Source of the DNA: Marinobacterium_E sp035458585 | Lineage (GTDB): Bacteria; Pseudomonadota; Gammaproteobacteria; Pseudomonadales; Balneatricaceae | NCBI GenBank assembly: GCA_035458585.1 | Contig: DATHZN010000060.1 | Location: forward strand, 27,541-91,540 | Length of the DNA: 64,000 nt | Direction: 5' to 3' | In this document: piece by piece, positions 50,625 through 59,745 of the stretch | How positions within the stretch are numbered: the first letter of the stretch is position 1 | Layout of the letters: every line of letters starts with the position of its first letter | Notes under the pieces: generated by a model | Seen by the model: the letters and a program-made list of their open reading frames with translations, nothing else | The model's database searches: none | Told to the model about the DNA's origin: nothing | Position numbers and translations under genes: made by a program

Positions 50625-51905
50625 TTACAGCTTTGCAAAGGCTCGATCGGCAGCGGCAATCGTTGAGTCCAAATCAGCCTCAGTATGCGCGGCGGAAAGA
50701 AAGCCCGCTTCGTACGCGGAGGGTGCCAGGTAGACACCCTCCTCCAGCATCAGGTGGAAGAACTTCTTAAACGCATCAAGGTCGCATGCTGTCGCTTCCG
50801 CGAAGCTATTGACTGACTCCTTGTCGGTAAAGAAGAGTCCAAACATGCCCCCCACTGCTGCAGTCGCCATCGATATACCTCGTTTCGCTGCAACTGCTTT
50901 GATGCCTTCGGTCAGATACTCAGTTTTCGCGCTCAGTTCTTCATAGAGTCCTTCACGTTGCATCGCTGTCAGCATGGCGATACCGGCACGCATGGCTAGC
51001 GGGTTGCCGGATAGTGTTCCCGCCTGGTAGACAGGACCAAGCGGTGCAATGTGTTCCATAATGGCGCGTTTGCCGCCGAAAGCGCCGACCGGCATACCGC
51101 CACCAATGATTTTGCCAAGTGTGATAAGGTCTGCTTGGACGCCGTAGAGCTCCTGAGCGCCGCCTCGCGCGACGCGAAAGCCAGTCATCACCTCATCAAA
51201 AATGAGTACCGCTCCATACTGATCACACACCTCGCGAAGCCCCTCGAGGAAACCCGGTACCGGTGGGATGCAGTTCATATTGCCTGCAATAGGTTCAACA
51301 ATAATGCAGGCGACTTGCTCACCCACCTCGGCAAACGCCTGTTTAACACTGTCGATATCGTTAAAGTTCAGAGTGATGGTGTGTTCCGCCAGAGCTGCAG
51401 GCACTCCCGGTGAGTTCGGTTCGCCCAAAGTAAGAGCGCCTGAGCCCGCTTTAACCAGCAGCGAGTCCGAATGACCGTGATAACAACCCTCGAATTTGAC
51501 AATTTTGTCGCGGCCCGTGTAGCCGCGAGCCAGACGAATAGCGCTCATGGTTGCTTCCGTCCCCGAGCTGACCATGCGCACCATATCCATCGAGGGTACG
51601 GTGTTGCAGATCAGATCAGCCATCTCGGTTTCGATTGCTGTAGGCGCTCCAAATGAGAGACCGTAGTTGAGTGCTTCGCGCACCGCTTCAATCACGGGTG
51701 GATAGTTATGGCCAAACAGCATCGGGCCCCAGGAACCGATGTAGTCGATATACTGTTTATCATCCTCGTCGAAGATGTATGCGCCCATCGCGCGCTTAAT
51801 GAAAACGGGGGTACCACCCACACCTTTGAACGCGCGTACTGGTGAATTGACGCCACCCGGAATATGCTTTTGTGCGGCTGCAAATAACTGTTCAGACTTA
51901 GACAT
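50625..51905 (-). CDS. hemL: Glutamate-1-semialdehyde 2,1-aminomutase
   Basis: Converts glutamate-1-semialdehyde to 5-aminolevulinate in the C5 haem pathway. 426 aa with HIPGGVNSPVRAFKGVGG, VSSGTEATMSAIRLARG, GCYHGHSD, DEVMTGFRVA and the PLP lysine in TLGKIIGGGMPVGAFGG. Length and motifs are standard. Confidence 0.97.
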   Translation of the reverse strand: MSKSEQLFAAAQKHIPGGVNSPVRAFKGVGGTPVFIKRAMGAYIFDEDDKQYIDYIGSWGPMLFGHNYPPVIEAVREALNYGLSFGAPTAIETEMADLICNTVPSMDMVRMVSSGTEATMSAIRLARGYTGRDKIVKFEGCYHGHSDSLLVKAGSGALTLGEPNSPGVPAALAEHTITLNFNDIDSVKQAFAEVGEQVACIIVEPIAGNMNCIPPVPGFLEGLREVCDQYGAVLIFDEVMTGFRVARGGAQELYGVQADLITLGKIIGGGMPVGAFGGKRAIMEHIAPLGPVYQAGTLSGNPLAMRAGIAMLTAMQREGLYEELSAKTEYLTEGIKAVAAKRGISMATAAVGGMFGLFFTDKESVNSFAEATACDLDAFKKFFHLMLEEGVYLAPSAYEAGFLSAAHTEADLDSTIAAADRAFAKL

Positions 51906-51973
51906 CGGTCGGTACCTGTCACTCTAACTTCAAAATTTAGCGCCCATTATCCACAGCAGAGATGATTGTGCTA

Positions 51974-53659
51974 CTAATCTTCATGTGCAGCGAACTGGGC
52001 TTGAACGGCGGCGTGGCTCAATACGCCGACCGGGTTTCCGCGCTGTGTAACCACAAGCAGGCTTGTCTCTTGCTCCTGCATCAGGTCCAGTGCCTGTAGT
52101 AAGTTGGCGCGTTCTTTTATCTGAGCTACCGGGTGCCACTGTCCAGGTCCGTTCAAGGGTAACTGAACTGCTGATAGGGCCTCCTCAGCTTCATGCTCCG
52201 GTGGTGCCCAGCCTCTGGCCAACTCTAATTGCCCATCAACATGCCTCAGCAGCCAAGTGTTTCGACTGGCAAGTAGTTGCTCTTCCTCGTCTGTAAGCTC
52301 GTCTGTTGCGATTGAGAAATGGGTGCTCATGACATCTGTAACGCCGACGCTCATAAGAATCCGACGATAAGCACGTGTATTGCGACTCTGGCCCTGCAGC
52401 GTCAACATACGTTCAAAGATCGAAGGGCGATGGAATACGCCTCTCATCAATAATTCGCTTCCAGCAATCACCAGCATAGCGGCCGTCAGTATGTGGCTAC
52501 TACTACTCCACTCAAATACGGCTACAAGCGCAGCGAGAGGGGCATGGATAATCGCAGACATCATAGCGGCCATACCAATAAGTGCGTAGTTGCTTACCTC
52601 GGTTTGAATCTGTAGCGCGGGTCCGAGGCTGGCCAATATGGCACCCAACATTCCGCCTGCTGCCAATGCCGGTCCAATGACCCCACCGGGGATCCCAAGG
52701 CCAAGAATAAGGGGCGTCAACAACAGATAGCATGCCAGGAAGATTAGCATCTGCGGCAGCGAGAATAGTTCATTAATGGCACCGAGTGTGCTGAGGTGTA
52801 CCGGCAGAAGAATCTGTGGGAAAAAACTTGCAACTGAACCGACTAGAACGCCGGCAATCAGCATACGCCGTAGTAGATTGCCGCGAAGCTTTGCTGTTCG
52901 ACACTGCAGCTCTTGAAACATAAACGCCAACAGACCCACGGCTAGTGTCAGCAGCAGCAGTAGTGGAATTTCCTGCGAGAAGTTAACCGGCTCCGCCAGC
53001 AGTGCGGTGGGATGAACCGCTTCGTTAAACAGGGTTTGTGTCAGACGATCAGCGCTGACGGCCGCCACGATCACCGCGATAAAACCTGTGATCGTGTATT
53101 CCAGTAGTACAACTTCCATGGCGAACAGAATTCCTGCCAATGGCAATCCGAACAGCGCTGAAATGGCGGCGGCTGCACCACAGCCGATCAACAATCGCTG
53201 TTGGCTGGCTGGCATATCAAACCGGTCACCAAGCAGTGAGCTGATGGCTGCGCCTAGGTGCACGGCGGGACCCTCCCGTCCTACGGGATGACCGGTGCCA
53301 AGGGTGAGTGCTGCACCAATAAGCTGATTCAAAAGATTGGGCAAAGGGAGCGCAGTATGTTTGTAAGAGAGATGCTCGTGCAGGTGAGTAATACCCACTC
53401 TGCGGTAGTGTGACTCCTGGCGGCTCCAGATAAGCCAGAGCAGTACTGATCCGATGATCGGTAAACTGAAGCGCCAAAAAATGGGTAATTCAGTTAGATT
53501 CTCTGCCAAACCTGCTAGGTTAAATGTTAGCCCTGGTAACTCAATGAGCCAGTTAAATATTGCGATCAACACGGCTGTCACGATGCCCGTCGCCAGCCCC
53601 ATAAGCGTCAGCATTGGCAGCTGTTTGAAGCGTTGTATCTGAAGGGTGCTATTCTGCAT
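51974..53659 (-). CDS. ClC-family chloride channel/antiporter with C-terminal CBS domains
   Basis: 561 aa: a ClC membrane domain (about 1-420) and a CBS region (about 430-561). The gating-glutamate motif GREGPAVHLG and the GIPGGVIGPALA anion-site segment are present. CBS domains usually bind adenine nucleotides. Whether it is a channel or a Cl-/H+ exchanger cannot be told from the motifs I can place. It is divergent from argC. Confidence 0.92.
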   Translation of the reverse strand: MQNSTLQIQRFKQLPMLTLMGLATGIVTAVLIAIFNWLIELPGLTFNLAGLAENLTELPIFWRFSLPIIGSVLLWLIWSRQESHYRRVGITHLHEHLSYKHTALPLPNLLNQLIGAALTLGTGHPVGREGPAVHLGAAISSLLGDRFDMPASQQRLLIGCGAAAAISALFGLPLAGILFAMEVVLLEYTITGFIAVIVAAVSADRLTQTLFNEAVHPTALLAEPVNFSQEIPLLLLLTLAVGLLAFMFQELQCRTAKLRGNLLRRMLIAGVLVGSVASFFPQILLPVHLSTLGAINELFSLPQMLIFLACYLLLTPLILGLGIPGGVIGPALAAGGMLGAILASLGPALQIQTEVSNYALIGMAAMMSAIIHAPLAALVAVFEWSSSSHILTAAMLVIAGSELLMRGVFHRPSIFERMLTLQGQSRNTRAYRRILMSVGVTDVMSTHFSIATDELTDEEEQLLASRNTWLLRHVDGQLELARGWAPPEHEAEEALSAVQLPLNGPGQWHPVAQIKERANLLQALDLMQEQETSLLVVTQRGNPVGVLSHAAVQAQFAAHED

Positions 53660-53689
53660 GCTTGAACTCGCGTTGCTCGGATTGGCTGA

Positions 53690-53719
53690 TTGGAGTTATA
53701 ACCTGAGCAAGCGTATCAT
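53690..53719 (+). promoter_or_regulatory. Possible argC promoter
   Basis: TTGGAG (53690-53695), 18 bases, TATCAT (53714-53719). The start codon follows 37 bases later with GGAGAG before it. No clear ARG-box pair is seen by eye. Confidence 0.4.
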
Positions 53720-53756
53720 ACAGCCCGTTTAGTTTTCACAACCTGGAGAGTTCAAA

Positions 53757-54791
53757 GTGATCAAAGTTGGTATCGTAGGCGGCACTGGTTACACCGGCGT
53801 AGAACTACTCAGAATTCTGGCCAATCATCCCGAGGTTAAAGTCGAGGTAATCACCTCCCGTTCGGAGGAGGGAATCCAGGTTGCTGATATGTTCCCAAAT
53901 CTACGTGGTCATTATGATTTGGCTTTCACTGTCCCGGATGTTGAAAAGCTGGCAGCCTGTGACGTTGTATTTTTTGCGACTCCACACGGTGTTGCCATGT
54001 CGATGGCGCCTGAGCTCGTGGCGCGCGGTGTGCGAATCATCGACCTGGGCGCAGACTTCCGCATCAAAGATGTAGCGCTTTGGGAGAAGTGGTACAAGCT
54101 CGATCACACCTGTCCGGAACTGGTAGAGACAGCTGTATATGGATTGCCAGAATTGAATCGCGAAGCGATTAAAGAGGCGCAGCTAGTCGCTTGTGCGGGG
54201 TGTTACCCTACGGCCACCCAGCTAGGCTTTCTACCGCTGTTAGAGAAAGGTCTGGTAGATCAACGCAGGCTGATTGCGGATTGTAAATCAGGAGTCAGCG
54301 GTGCAGGTCGAGGCGCTAGTGTGGGTTCACTGCTGTGTGAGTCAAGCGAAAGCTTTAAGGCCTATGGTGTGCCGGGGCATCGCCATCTACCCGAGATTCG
54401 GCAGGGGCTAACCCAAGCGGCCGGACGACCTGTGGGCCTCACTTTCGTACCTCACCTTACGCCGATGATCCGCGGTATACACGCGACGCTCTACTCCGTT
54501 TTGAAAGACCCGGTTGACTCGGGCCTGCAGCAGTTATTCGAAGAGCGTTACGCGAACGAACCCTTTGTTGATGTGATGCCTGCGGGTGCGCATCCGGAGA
54601 CTCGTTCAGTTAAAGGATCGAATATGTGCCGAATTTCAGTTCACCGTCCGCAAGATGACGACACCCTGGTGGTGCTCTCAGTTATCGATAACCTCGTAAA
54701 AGGGGCTTCGGGTCAGGCTGTACAAGTGATGAATATCATGTTCGGTCTGGATGAGAAGTCAGGCCTCGGGCTTGTGGGCCTGATGCCATAA
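53757..54791 (+). CDS. argC: N-acetyl-gamma-glutamyl-phosphate reductase
   Basis: NADPH-dependent step of arginine synthesis. 344 aa with GIVGGTGYTGVELLRIL at the start (nucleotide-binding), the catalytic cysteine in ACAGCYPTATQLG, SGVSGAGRGA, and a conserved PHLTPMIRGI. GTG start. As in Pseudomonas, it stands near erpA rather than with the other arg genes. Confidence 0.97.
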   Translation: MIKVGIVGGTGYTGVELLRILANHPEVKVEVITSRSEEGIQVADMFPNLRGHYDLAFTVPDVEKLAACDVVFFATPHGVAMSMAPELVARGVRIIDLGADFRIKDVALWEKWYKLDHTCPELVETAVYGLPELNREAIKEAQLVACAGCYPTATQLGFLPLLEKGLVDQRRLIADCKSGVSGAGRGASVGSLLCESSESFKAYGVPGHRHLPEIRQGLTQAAGRPVGLTFVPHLTPMIRGIHATLYSVLKDPVDSGLQQLFEERYANEPFVDVMPAGAHPETRSVKGSNMCRISVHRPQDDDTLVVLSVIDNLVKGASGQAVQVMNIMFGLDEKSGLGLVGLMP

Positions 54792-54794
54792 TTC

Positions 54795-54822
54795 TTGACT
54801 ATTTTACTAGGTTTTGTAAGAA
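54795..54822 (+). promoter_or_regulatory. Possible erpA promoter
   Basis: TTGACT (54795-54800), 16 bases, TAAGAA (54817-54822), just after the argC stop and 34 bases before erpA. No IscR site could be recognised by eye. Confidence 0.45.
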
Positions 54823-54856
54823 TCCGAACAACTGTTGTTAACGAGGATAGCAAATA

Positions 54857-55189
54857 GTGTCTGCTGATCTGACCTTCACTGACTCTGCGGCGAGCAAAGT
54901 ACGAACGCTCATCGAAGAGGAACAGAACGATAACTTAAAGCTACGGGTTTTCATTACGGGCGGCGGTTGTGCGGGCTTCTCATACGGTTTTACCTTCGAT
55001 GAGGATGTGGCTGAAGACGATACGGTTGTCGAAAACTCGGGCGTCACGCTGGTGGTAGATCCGATGTCCTATCAGTATCTTGCCGGTGCCGAAGTTGATT
55101 ATAAAGAGGGGCTTCAGGGGTCCCAATTTATGGTGAAAAACCCCAACGCATCAACGACCTGTGGTTGCGGCTCCTCATTCTCAATTTGA
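54857..55189 (+). CDS. erpA: Iron-sulfur cluster insertion protein ErpA
   Basis: A-type carrier that delivers Fe-S clusters, for example to isoprenoid enzymes. 110 aa with the three conserved cysteines in GGGCAGFSY and CGCGSSF. GTG start with GAGGAT upstream. A hairpin follows (55195-55213). Confidence 0.96.
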   Translation: MSADLTFTDSAASKVRTLIEEEQNDNLKLRVFITGGGCAGFSYGFTFDEDVAEDDTVVENSGVTLVVDPMSYQYLAGAEVDYKEGLQGSQFMVKNPNASTTCGCGSSFSI

Positions 55190-55194
55190 TTCAC

Positions 55195-55213
55195 GGCCGT
55201 CGCTCAGACGGCC
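55195..55213 (+). terminator. Hairpin after erpA
   Basis: GGCCGTC (55195-55201) / GACGGCC (55207-55213) with a GCTCA loop. The following sequence is only moderately T-rich, so it may be a weak terminator. Confidence 0.6.
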
Positions 55214-55259
55214 CGCTACTTTCTTAGACATACCCCGAAGTAAATCCTCCTTTATAAAC

Positions 55260-55276
55260 TTGGCACAAACTGTGCA
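55260..55276 (+). promoter_or_regulatory. Candidate sigma-54 promoter for the hybrid histidine kinase gene
   Basis: TTGGCACAAACTGTGCA matches the sigma-54 consensus (YTGGCACGRNNNTTGCW) at all but two defined positions, with the diagnostic GG and GC dinucleotides exactly ten bases apart. Transcription would start near 55287, about 83 bases before the ATG. Confidence 0.6.
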
Positions 55277-55369
55277 GCAAGTCTCAATAAGTTCCTGCGA
55301 TCATTTTTTCTGACTGATGTTGGAGTTGGTGTATCTCACTGTCGGTAATATCGCAAAATAAAACGCAAA

Positions 55370-58300
55370 ATGCGAAGCATATTGCGATCAAGCACAGTGC
55401 AGCTAAACATAGTGCGACTAAAAGAGGCTTTATCGATTGTGTTTGACTTGAGTTTCGGCTTTTTGAAGGGGTTGCTGGGGGTAGCGCTCAGTCTCGTATT
55501 AGCGCCTTTGCTTTACTACTACAACGTAGTTGCACTTTACGATGTCGTGCATGATTACTCTTGGCTCTGGTTGTGCAATGCCCTTTATGCGCTCTTCTTT
55601 GCCTGTAACCAATGGTTAGCTACGGCTTGGCACAGACAAATCATATATCTGTTGCTGTTGTGGGCGGCATACCAGCTGGGTTCCATCGCCAGTCTGGGCT
55701 GGCAATTTGAGCTTAGCTATTTCCTCACTGACGCTCTTGAGGTAGTTCAGGTGGCCGGTGCTGCTGTATTGCTGCGGCGCTTAATGTCTTTCGACTTGCA
55801 TGTGGATTACCGAAAGCTATTGGCCTTTGCCGGCCTGCTCTTTGGAGTTGTCTGCCTCACAACTTTTTTGCAAGCCGTCCTGATTGCTTGGCTCAATACG
55901 GAACCTTTCCTCCGGGTCTGGATTGGCTGGATGTTGTCCGCCTTCATTCCTCTCGGGCTGGCTTTTGCCGCTTGTTATGCTGTCTCAGATCAGCGAGTTC
56001 TTGCGATCGATCGACGTTATCTGGTTGTTCCAATATCGGCTGTGCTGCTTTTGCTTGGAGAGTTGTTGAGACTATCTTTATATATGGATCACGTGCTGTT
56101 TGCGGTTGCTGCGGCACTCTTGCTTGTTATACCTCTTCGACACTTTATTTTGCCGCTATCTATCGTTGTCTTGATCGAGTTTCTCACACTGCCAAGTGAC
56201 CTTGTTCTTCATAATGAAAACTCAAGACTCGGTGGGCTGTCGGCTGAAGAGGTCAGTATTACCCTCACGCTGTATGTGTTGGGGCTGCTCGGATTGGCGA
56301 CGCTGCTCGAGCGATTGAAACGAGAATCAGATCGTACTTTGCGTCTGGATCGCTCATTAGCCGCTGGATTGCAGCTATCAGGTAGCTACCTGGTTGAAGT
56401 TGACTCACAAACACTGGTTGCTCATAACGTCGGCTATAATATGCCATTTGAAGCTCGTCCCTCATTCGAATTGACGGCCACGCTCAATTCCATCCTGGCA
56501 CCCGATTTTCGCGAAGCAGGCCTTAAGCTTCTTAAGCGGCGTAATGCGAAAGAGACGTTAAAATTTGTCGATCCCGAAACGGGCGAGTTTGCCTATTGGG
56601 GGCGTCTGTGGGTGGGTGAAGAGTATAACCTGAGCGGGCGGCCAACCTTTTTGTTGGTGGTCCAGACGGTCACTGATGAGGTCAACCTGAATAATGCGCT
56701 GGAGCACGCTTTGCTGCTGCGCAGTGAGGCTGAGCGTGCGATTTCGCTCAGCATCTATGATGTAAATATGGATACACTCGACGGGCAGTTAGTCGTTGGG
56801 GAGTTGCAGGAGGAGTTTTCCGAACTTGCCGGCGGCATGATCGATCGTATGCGCTTAGCGATGCTGCCTCAGGATTTCGAAGTCGCAAAGCTGCGTCTTG
56901 CTGACCCTGAGTGCATAGGAGTTTTTGACTATCGCATACCCCTCGACTCCGAAGCTAGCACTAGTATCTGGTTACGCGTGCACTATGGCTCAGAGCGACA
57001 TATTGGGGGTGAGCGCCGACGTTTTGTAATGAGCTGGGATGTAACATCAGAGAAGATGCAACTGGACAAACTAGCCGCCTATGAACGGCGGCTTGCGGCC
57101 GTAGTCTCGGCAACTGATATTGCCATATTTGAGATCAACCTTAAAACCGATGTCGTTTGGATAAATGAGAGTGGCCGCGCCTATCTGAATATACCCACCT
57201 GGGTTCCCGAGGAGCACAGCCGGGATCTGCATCAGGAACATTTAACTGATGATAGCTTTGAAGAGCTGAACGAGTTGGTAGAGATGATGAGGTCTGGTGC
57301 GACTGAGGTGAATGCTGAGGTGTCCCTGCGTTTGCGAGGTGAACCCGAGTTAGCTAAGTATTGCGTGGTGCGTGCTCGCCGATCCGAAAACAGTCTCGGC
57401 GACCCGATTATGCTCGGCTCTATGGTGGATATTACAATACAGCAAGAGGCTCTGCGCAGGACCGAAAATGCATTGGCTGTTGCGGAGGCATCGCAGGAAG
57501 AACTGCGCCAAATGGGTGAGCGCCAAGCCCGCATGTTCGCAGTTATTGGGCACGAATTGAGAACGCCCGCATCGGCGATCAACATGATGCTTGAAGCAAC
57601 GCCCAGAGCGCAGTTAGGCGAATATGCTGACCCTTTACGCTCGAGCTCTGCTCAGCTGTTGCAGGTGCTGGAAGACCTGCGTACCGTTGCCCAGCCCGGC
57701 GAGTTGCGCAAAACGACTCAGGAGACAGCCTCACCCGCCAGGGTGGTACGACAGACGGCTATGTCGCTGGAGTTAGAGTTGGGTGCCAAAGGGGTGGTTT
57801 TACACACCTGGACACATGAGATCACTGATCGCCAATTCGATTTCAATGTTCAAGCCATGCGTCAGATTTTGACAATCCTACTACGTAACGTGGCGATCCA
57901 CAGCGGAGCTTCGAATGTTTGGGTCGGGCTCTATCAGCGCAAACTCGAAAATGGGCTGGCGGTGATGCAGTTAAAAGTCGAAGACGACGGCACAGGTGTT
58001 CCGAAAGAGCATCGTGATCGTCTGTTTGAGTCCTTTTACCGTGTCAATGAGATGCGGGAGGGCTCAGGTCTGGGGTTGAATATCGCTAAAAGTCTGGCGG
58101 AAACCCTTGATGGGAGTGTGGAGTACTTCGACAGCCGGCAGGGTGGTGCGGGATTCGCTCTGACAATGCGTTTGGCTATTAATAACGCGAGTCTTGTCGA
58201 GTCAGAGGAGGCTTCCCGAGCATTTGAGATTGATGGCTGTAATGTGTTGTTGGCAGAGGATAATCCAACCATCCAATTATTAACCGCTACAATTCTGCGC

Positions 58301-58597
58301 AAAGCGGGCGCAAACGTAATTGTCGCCGATGACGGTGAAAAAGCACTCGATTTGTTTTCTCAAAACGGTGACGTCGATCTTGTTATTACCGATATTTTCA
58401 TGCCAAATCTCGATGGGTTTGGGCTCACCGAAGAGCTCAGAGCGCGGGGCTTTAAAGGTGTGGTTATTGGTGCAACGGCTGCAACGGTGGGTGAAGAGAT
58501 AAGTCGCTTAAAACAGGTAGGGGCCTCGGCTGTACTGTCCAAGCCGTTAACACTTTCCACTCTGCGACGCACCCTTAATGACCTCTCAAGCCTGTAA
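55370..58597 (+). CDS. Membrane-bound hybrid sensor histidine kinase (PAS, HisKA, HATPase, REC)
   Basis: 1075 aa. Residues ~20-330 contain about eight to ten hydrophobic helices, an integral-membrane sensor of a type I cannot name. PAS-like segments follow (about 345-450 and 575-690). The kinase core has the phospho-accepting H728 in AVIGHELRTP, N840 in LLRNVAIHSG, DDGTGVP, FESFYR and GSGLGLNIAKSL. A receiver domain (about 956-1070) has acidic LLAEDN, phospho-acceptor D1008 in VITDIFMPNLDG and K in SKPLT. No separate output regulator is adjacent, so phosphotransfer to an unlinked protein is likely. ATG 55370 has no visible ribosome site; a later start is possible. Confidence 0.92.
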   Translation: MRSILRSSTVQLNIVRLKEALSIVFDLSFGFLKGLLGVALSLVLAPLLYYYNVVALYDVVHDYSWLWLCNALYALFFACNQWLATAWHRQIIYLLLLWAAYQLGSIASLGWQFELSYFLTDALEVVQVAGAAVLLRRLMSFDLHVDYRKLLAFAGLLFGVVCLTTFLQAVLIAWLNTEPFLRVWIGWMLSAFIPLGLAFAACYAVSDQRVLAIDRRYLVVPISAVLLLLGELLRLSLYMDHVLFAVAAALLLVIPLRHFILPLSIVVLIEFLTLPSDLVLHNENSRLGGLSAEEVSITLTLYVLGLLGLATLLERLKRESDRTLRLDRSLAAGLQLSGSYLVEVDSQTLVAHNVGYNMPFEARPSFELTATLNSILAPDFREAGLKLLKRRNAKETLKFVDPETGEFAYWGRLWVGEEYNLSGRPTFLLVVQTVTDEVNLNNALEHALLLRSEAERAISLSIYDVNMDTLDGQLVVGELQEEFSELAGGMIDRMRLAMLPQDFEVAKLRLADPECIGVFDYRIPLDSEASTSIWLRVHYGSERHIGGERRRFVMSWDVTSEKMQLDKLAAYERRLAAVVSATDIAIFEINLKTDVVWINESGRAYLNIPTWVPEEHSRDLHQEHLTDDSFEELNELVEMMRSGATEVNAEVSLRLRGEPELAKYCVVRARRSENSLGDPIMLGSMVDITIQQEALRRTENALAVAEASQEELRQMGERQARMFAVIGHELRTPASAINMMLEATPRAQLGEYADPLRSSSAQLLQVLEDLRTVAQPGELRKTTQETASPARVVRQTAMSLELELGAKGVVLHTWTHEITDRQFDFNVQAMRQILTILLRNVAIHSGASNVWVGLYQRKLENGLAVMQLKVEDDGTGVPKEHRDRLFESFYRVNEMREGSGLGLNIAKSLAETLDGSVEYFDSRQGGAGFALTMRLAINNASLVESEEASRAFEIDGCNVLLAEDNPTIQLLTATILRKAGANVIVADDGEKALDLFSQNGDVDLVITDIFMPNLDGFGLTEELRARGFKGVVIGATAATVGEEISRLKQVGASAVLSKPLTLSTLRRTLNDLSSL

Positions 58598-58683
58598 ACG
58601 AAAAGTACTGAAATCGCTTGAACCCCTGACTTAAACCGCAGACTATTAATGCCTCTTGATTGCATATTATTTTTGGGAGTTTC

Positions 58684-59745
58684 ATGAACACTTACCGAAT
58701 TGCAGTGCTGGCCGGTGATGGTATTGGTCAGGAGGTGATGCCCGAGGGTATCCGCGCATTGGATGCTGTGTCAGCTAAATATGGCTTCAAGCTAGTCTGG
58801 GACCATTTTGATTTCGCCTCCTGCGACTATTATCTGGAGCATGGTCGTATGATGCCTGAGAACTGGAAAGATATTCTCGGCAATTATGACGCTATTTACT
58901 TTGGTGCTGTGGGTTGGCCTGATAAGGTGCCTGATCACATCTCTCTCTGGGACTCTCTGATCCAATTTCGTCGCCAGTTCGATCAGTATGTCTGCCTGCG
59001 ACCGGTAAAGTTGATGCCCGGTGTGCCTTCACCCCTTGCCAATCGTAAAGTGGGTGATATCGACTTTTACGTCGTGCGTGAGAATTCTGAGGGTGAGTAC
59101 TCTGCTGTCGGCGGAGTTATTGCTGAGGGAACAGACAATGAGACTGTACTGCAGGAGTCTGTGTTTACGCGTCGGGGGACCGATCGTATCCTGAAATATG
59201 CATTTGAGTTGGCGCAGCAACGTTCACGTAAGCATGTTACGTCGGCGACCAAGTCAAACGGTATTGCGATCTCCATGCCCTGGTGGGACAAACGTTTTGA
59301 ACAGATGGCAAAGCACTATCCTGAGGTAACGACGGATAAGTACCATATTGATATTCTGGCGGCGCAGTTTGTGATGAACCCCCAGCGTTTCGATGTGGTC
59401 GTGGCGTCGAACCTCTTTGGTGATATTTTGTCGGATCTGGGTCCGGCATGCACGGGTACGATCGGTATTGCCCCCTCTGCAAATATTAACCCTGAGCGTA
59501 TTTTCCCTTCTCTGTTTGAGCCCGTGCATGGATCTGCGCCCGATATTTTTGGCAAAGGCATTGCCAATCCTGTGGGAATGATCTGGAGTGGTGTGATGAT
59601 GCTTGAGCACCTCGGTGAGGTTGAGGCGGCTCATCGCCTAATGCAGACTATCGAGTCGGTACTGGCGACTGGGCCACGCACTCCCGATATGGGAGGTAGT
59701 GCGACCACGACAGAGCTCGGTGAGGCCATTGCTGCAGCCATCTGA
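58684..59745 (+). CDS. dmlA: D-malate / tartrate dehydrogenase (decarboxylating), DmlA/TtuC type
   Basis: NAD-dependent beta-decarboxylating dehydrogenase, 353 aa. The N-terminal VLAGDGIGQEVMPEGIRAL, GAVGWPDKVPDHISLWDSL, VVRENSEGEYSAVGG, the metal-site DILSDLGPA and the NAD loop EPVHGSAPDIFGKGIANP match D-malate/tartrate dehydrogenases more than LeuB. ATG 58684 with TTGGGAG upstream is preferred to the upstream frame opening. It may use substrates imported by a dicarboxylate transporter such as the TRAP system at 15.6 kb; that link is speculative. Confidence 0.92.
   Translation: MNTYRIAVLAGDGIGQEVMPEGIRALDAVSAKYGFKLVWDHFDFASCDYYLEHGRMMPENWKDILGNYDAIYFGAVGWPDKVPDHISLWDSLIQFRRQFDQYVCLRPVKLMPGVPSPLANRKVGDIDFYVVRENSEGEYSAVGGVIAEGTDNETVLQESVFTRRGTDRILKYAFELAQQRSRKHVTSATKSNGIAISMPWWDKRFEQMAKHYPEVTTDKYHIDILAAQFVMNPQRFDVVVASNLFGDILSDLGPACTGTIGIAPSANINPERIFPSLFEPVHGSAPDIFGKGIANPVGMIWSGVMMLEHLGEVEAAHRLMQTIESVLATGPRTPDMGGSATTTELGEAIAAAI

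Noticed and set aside
55351..55395. Repeated CGCAAAA / ATTGCGA motifs before the hybrid kinase start
   Set aside because: Looks like imperfect repeats that could be binding sites, but they are short, imperfect and partly within the coding frame; not enough to call.
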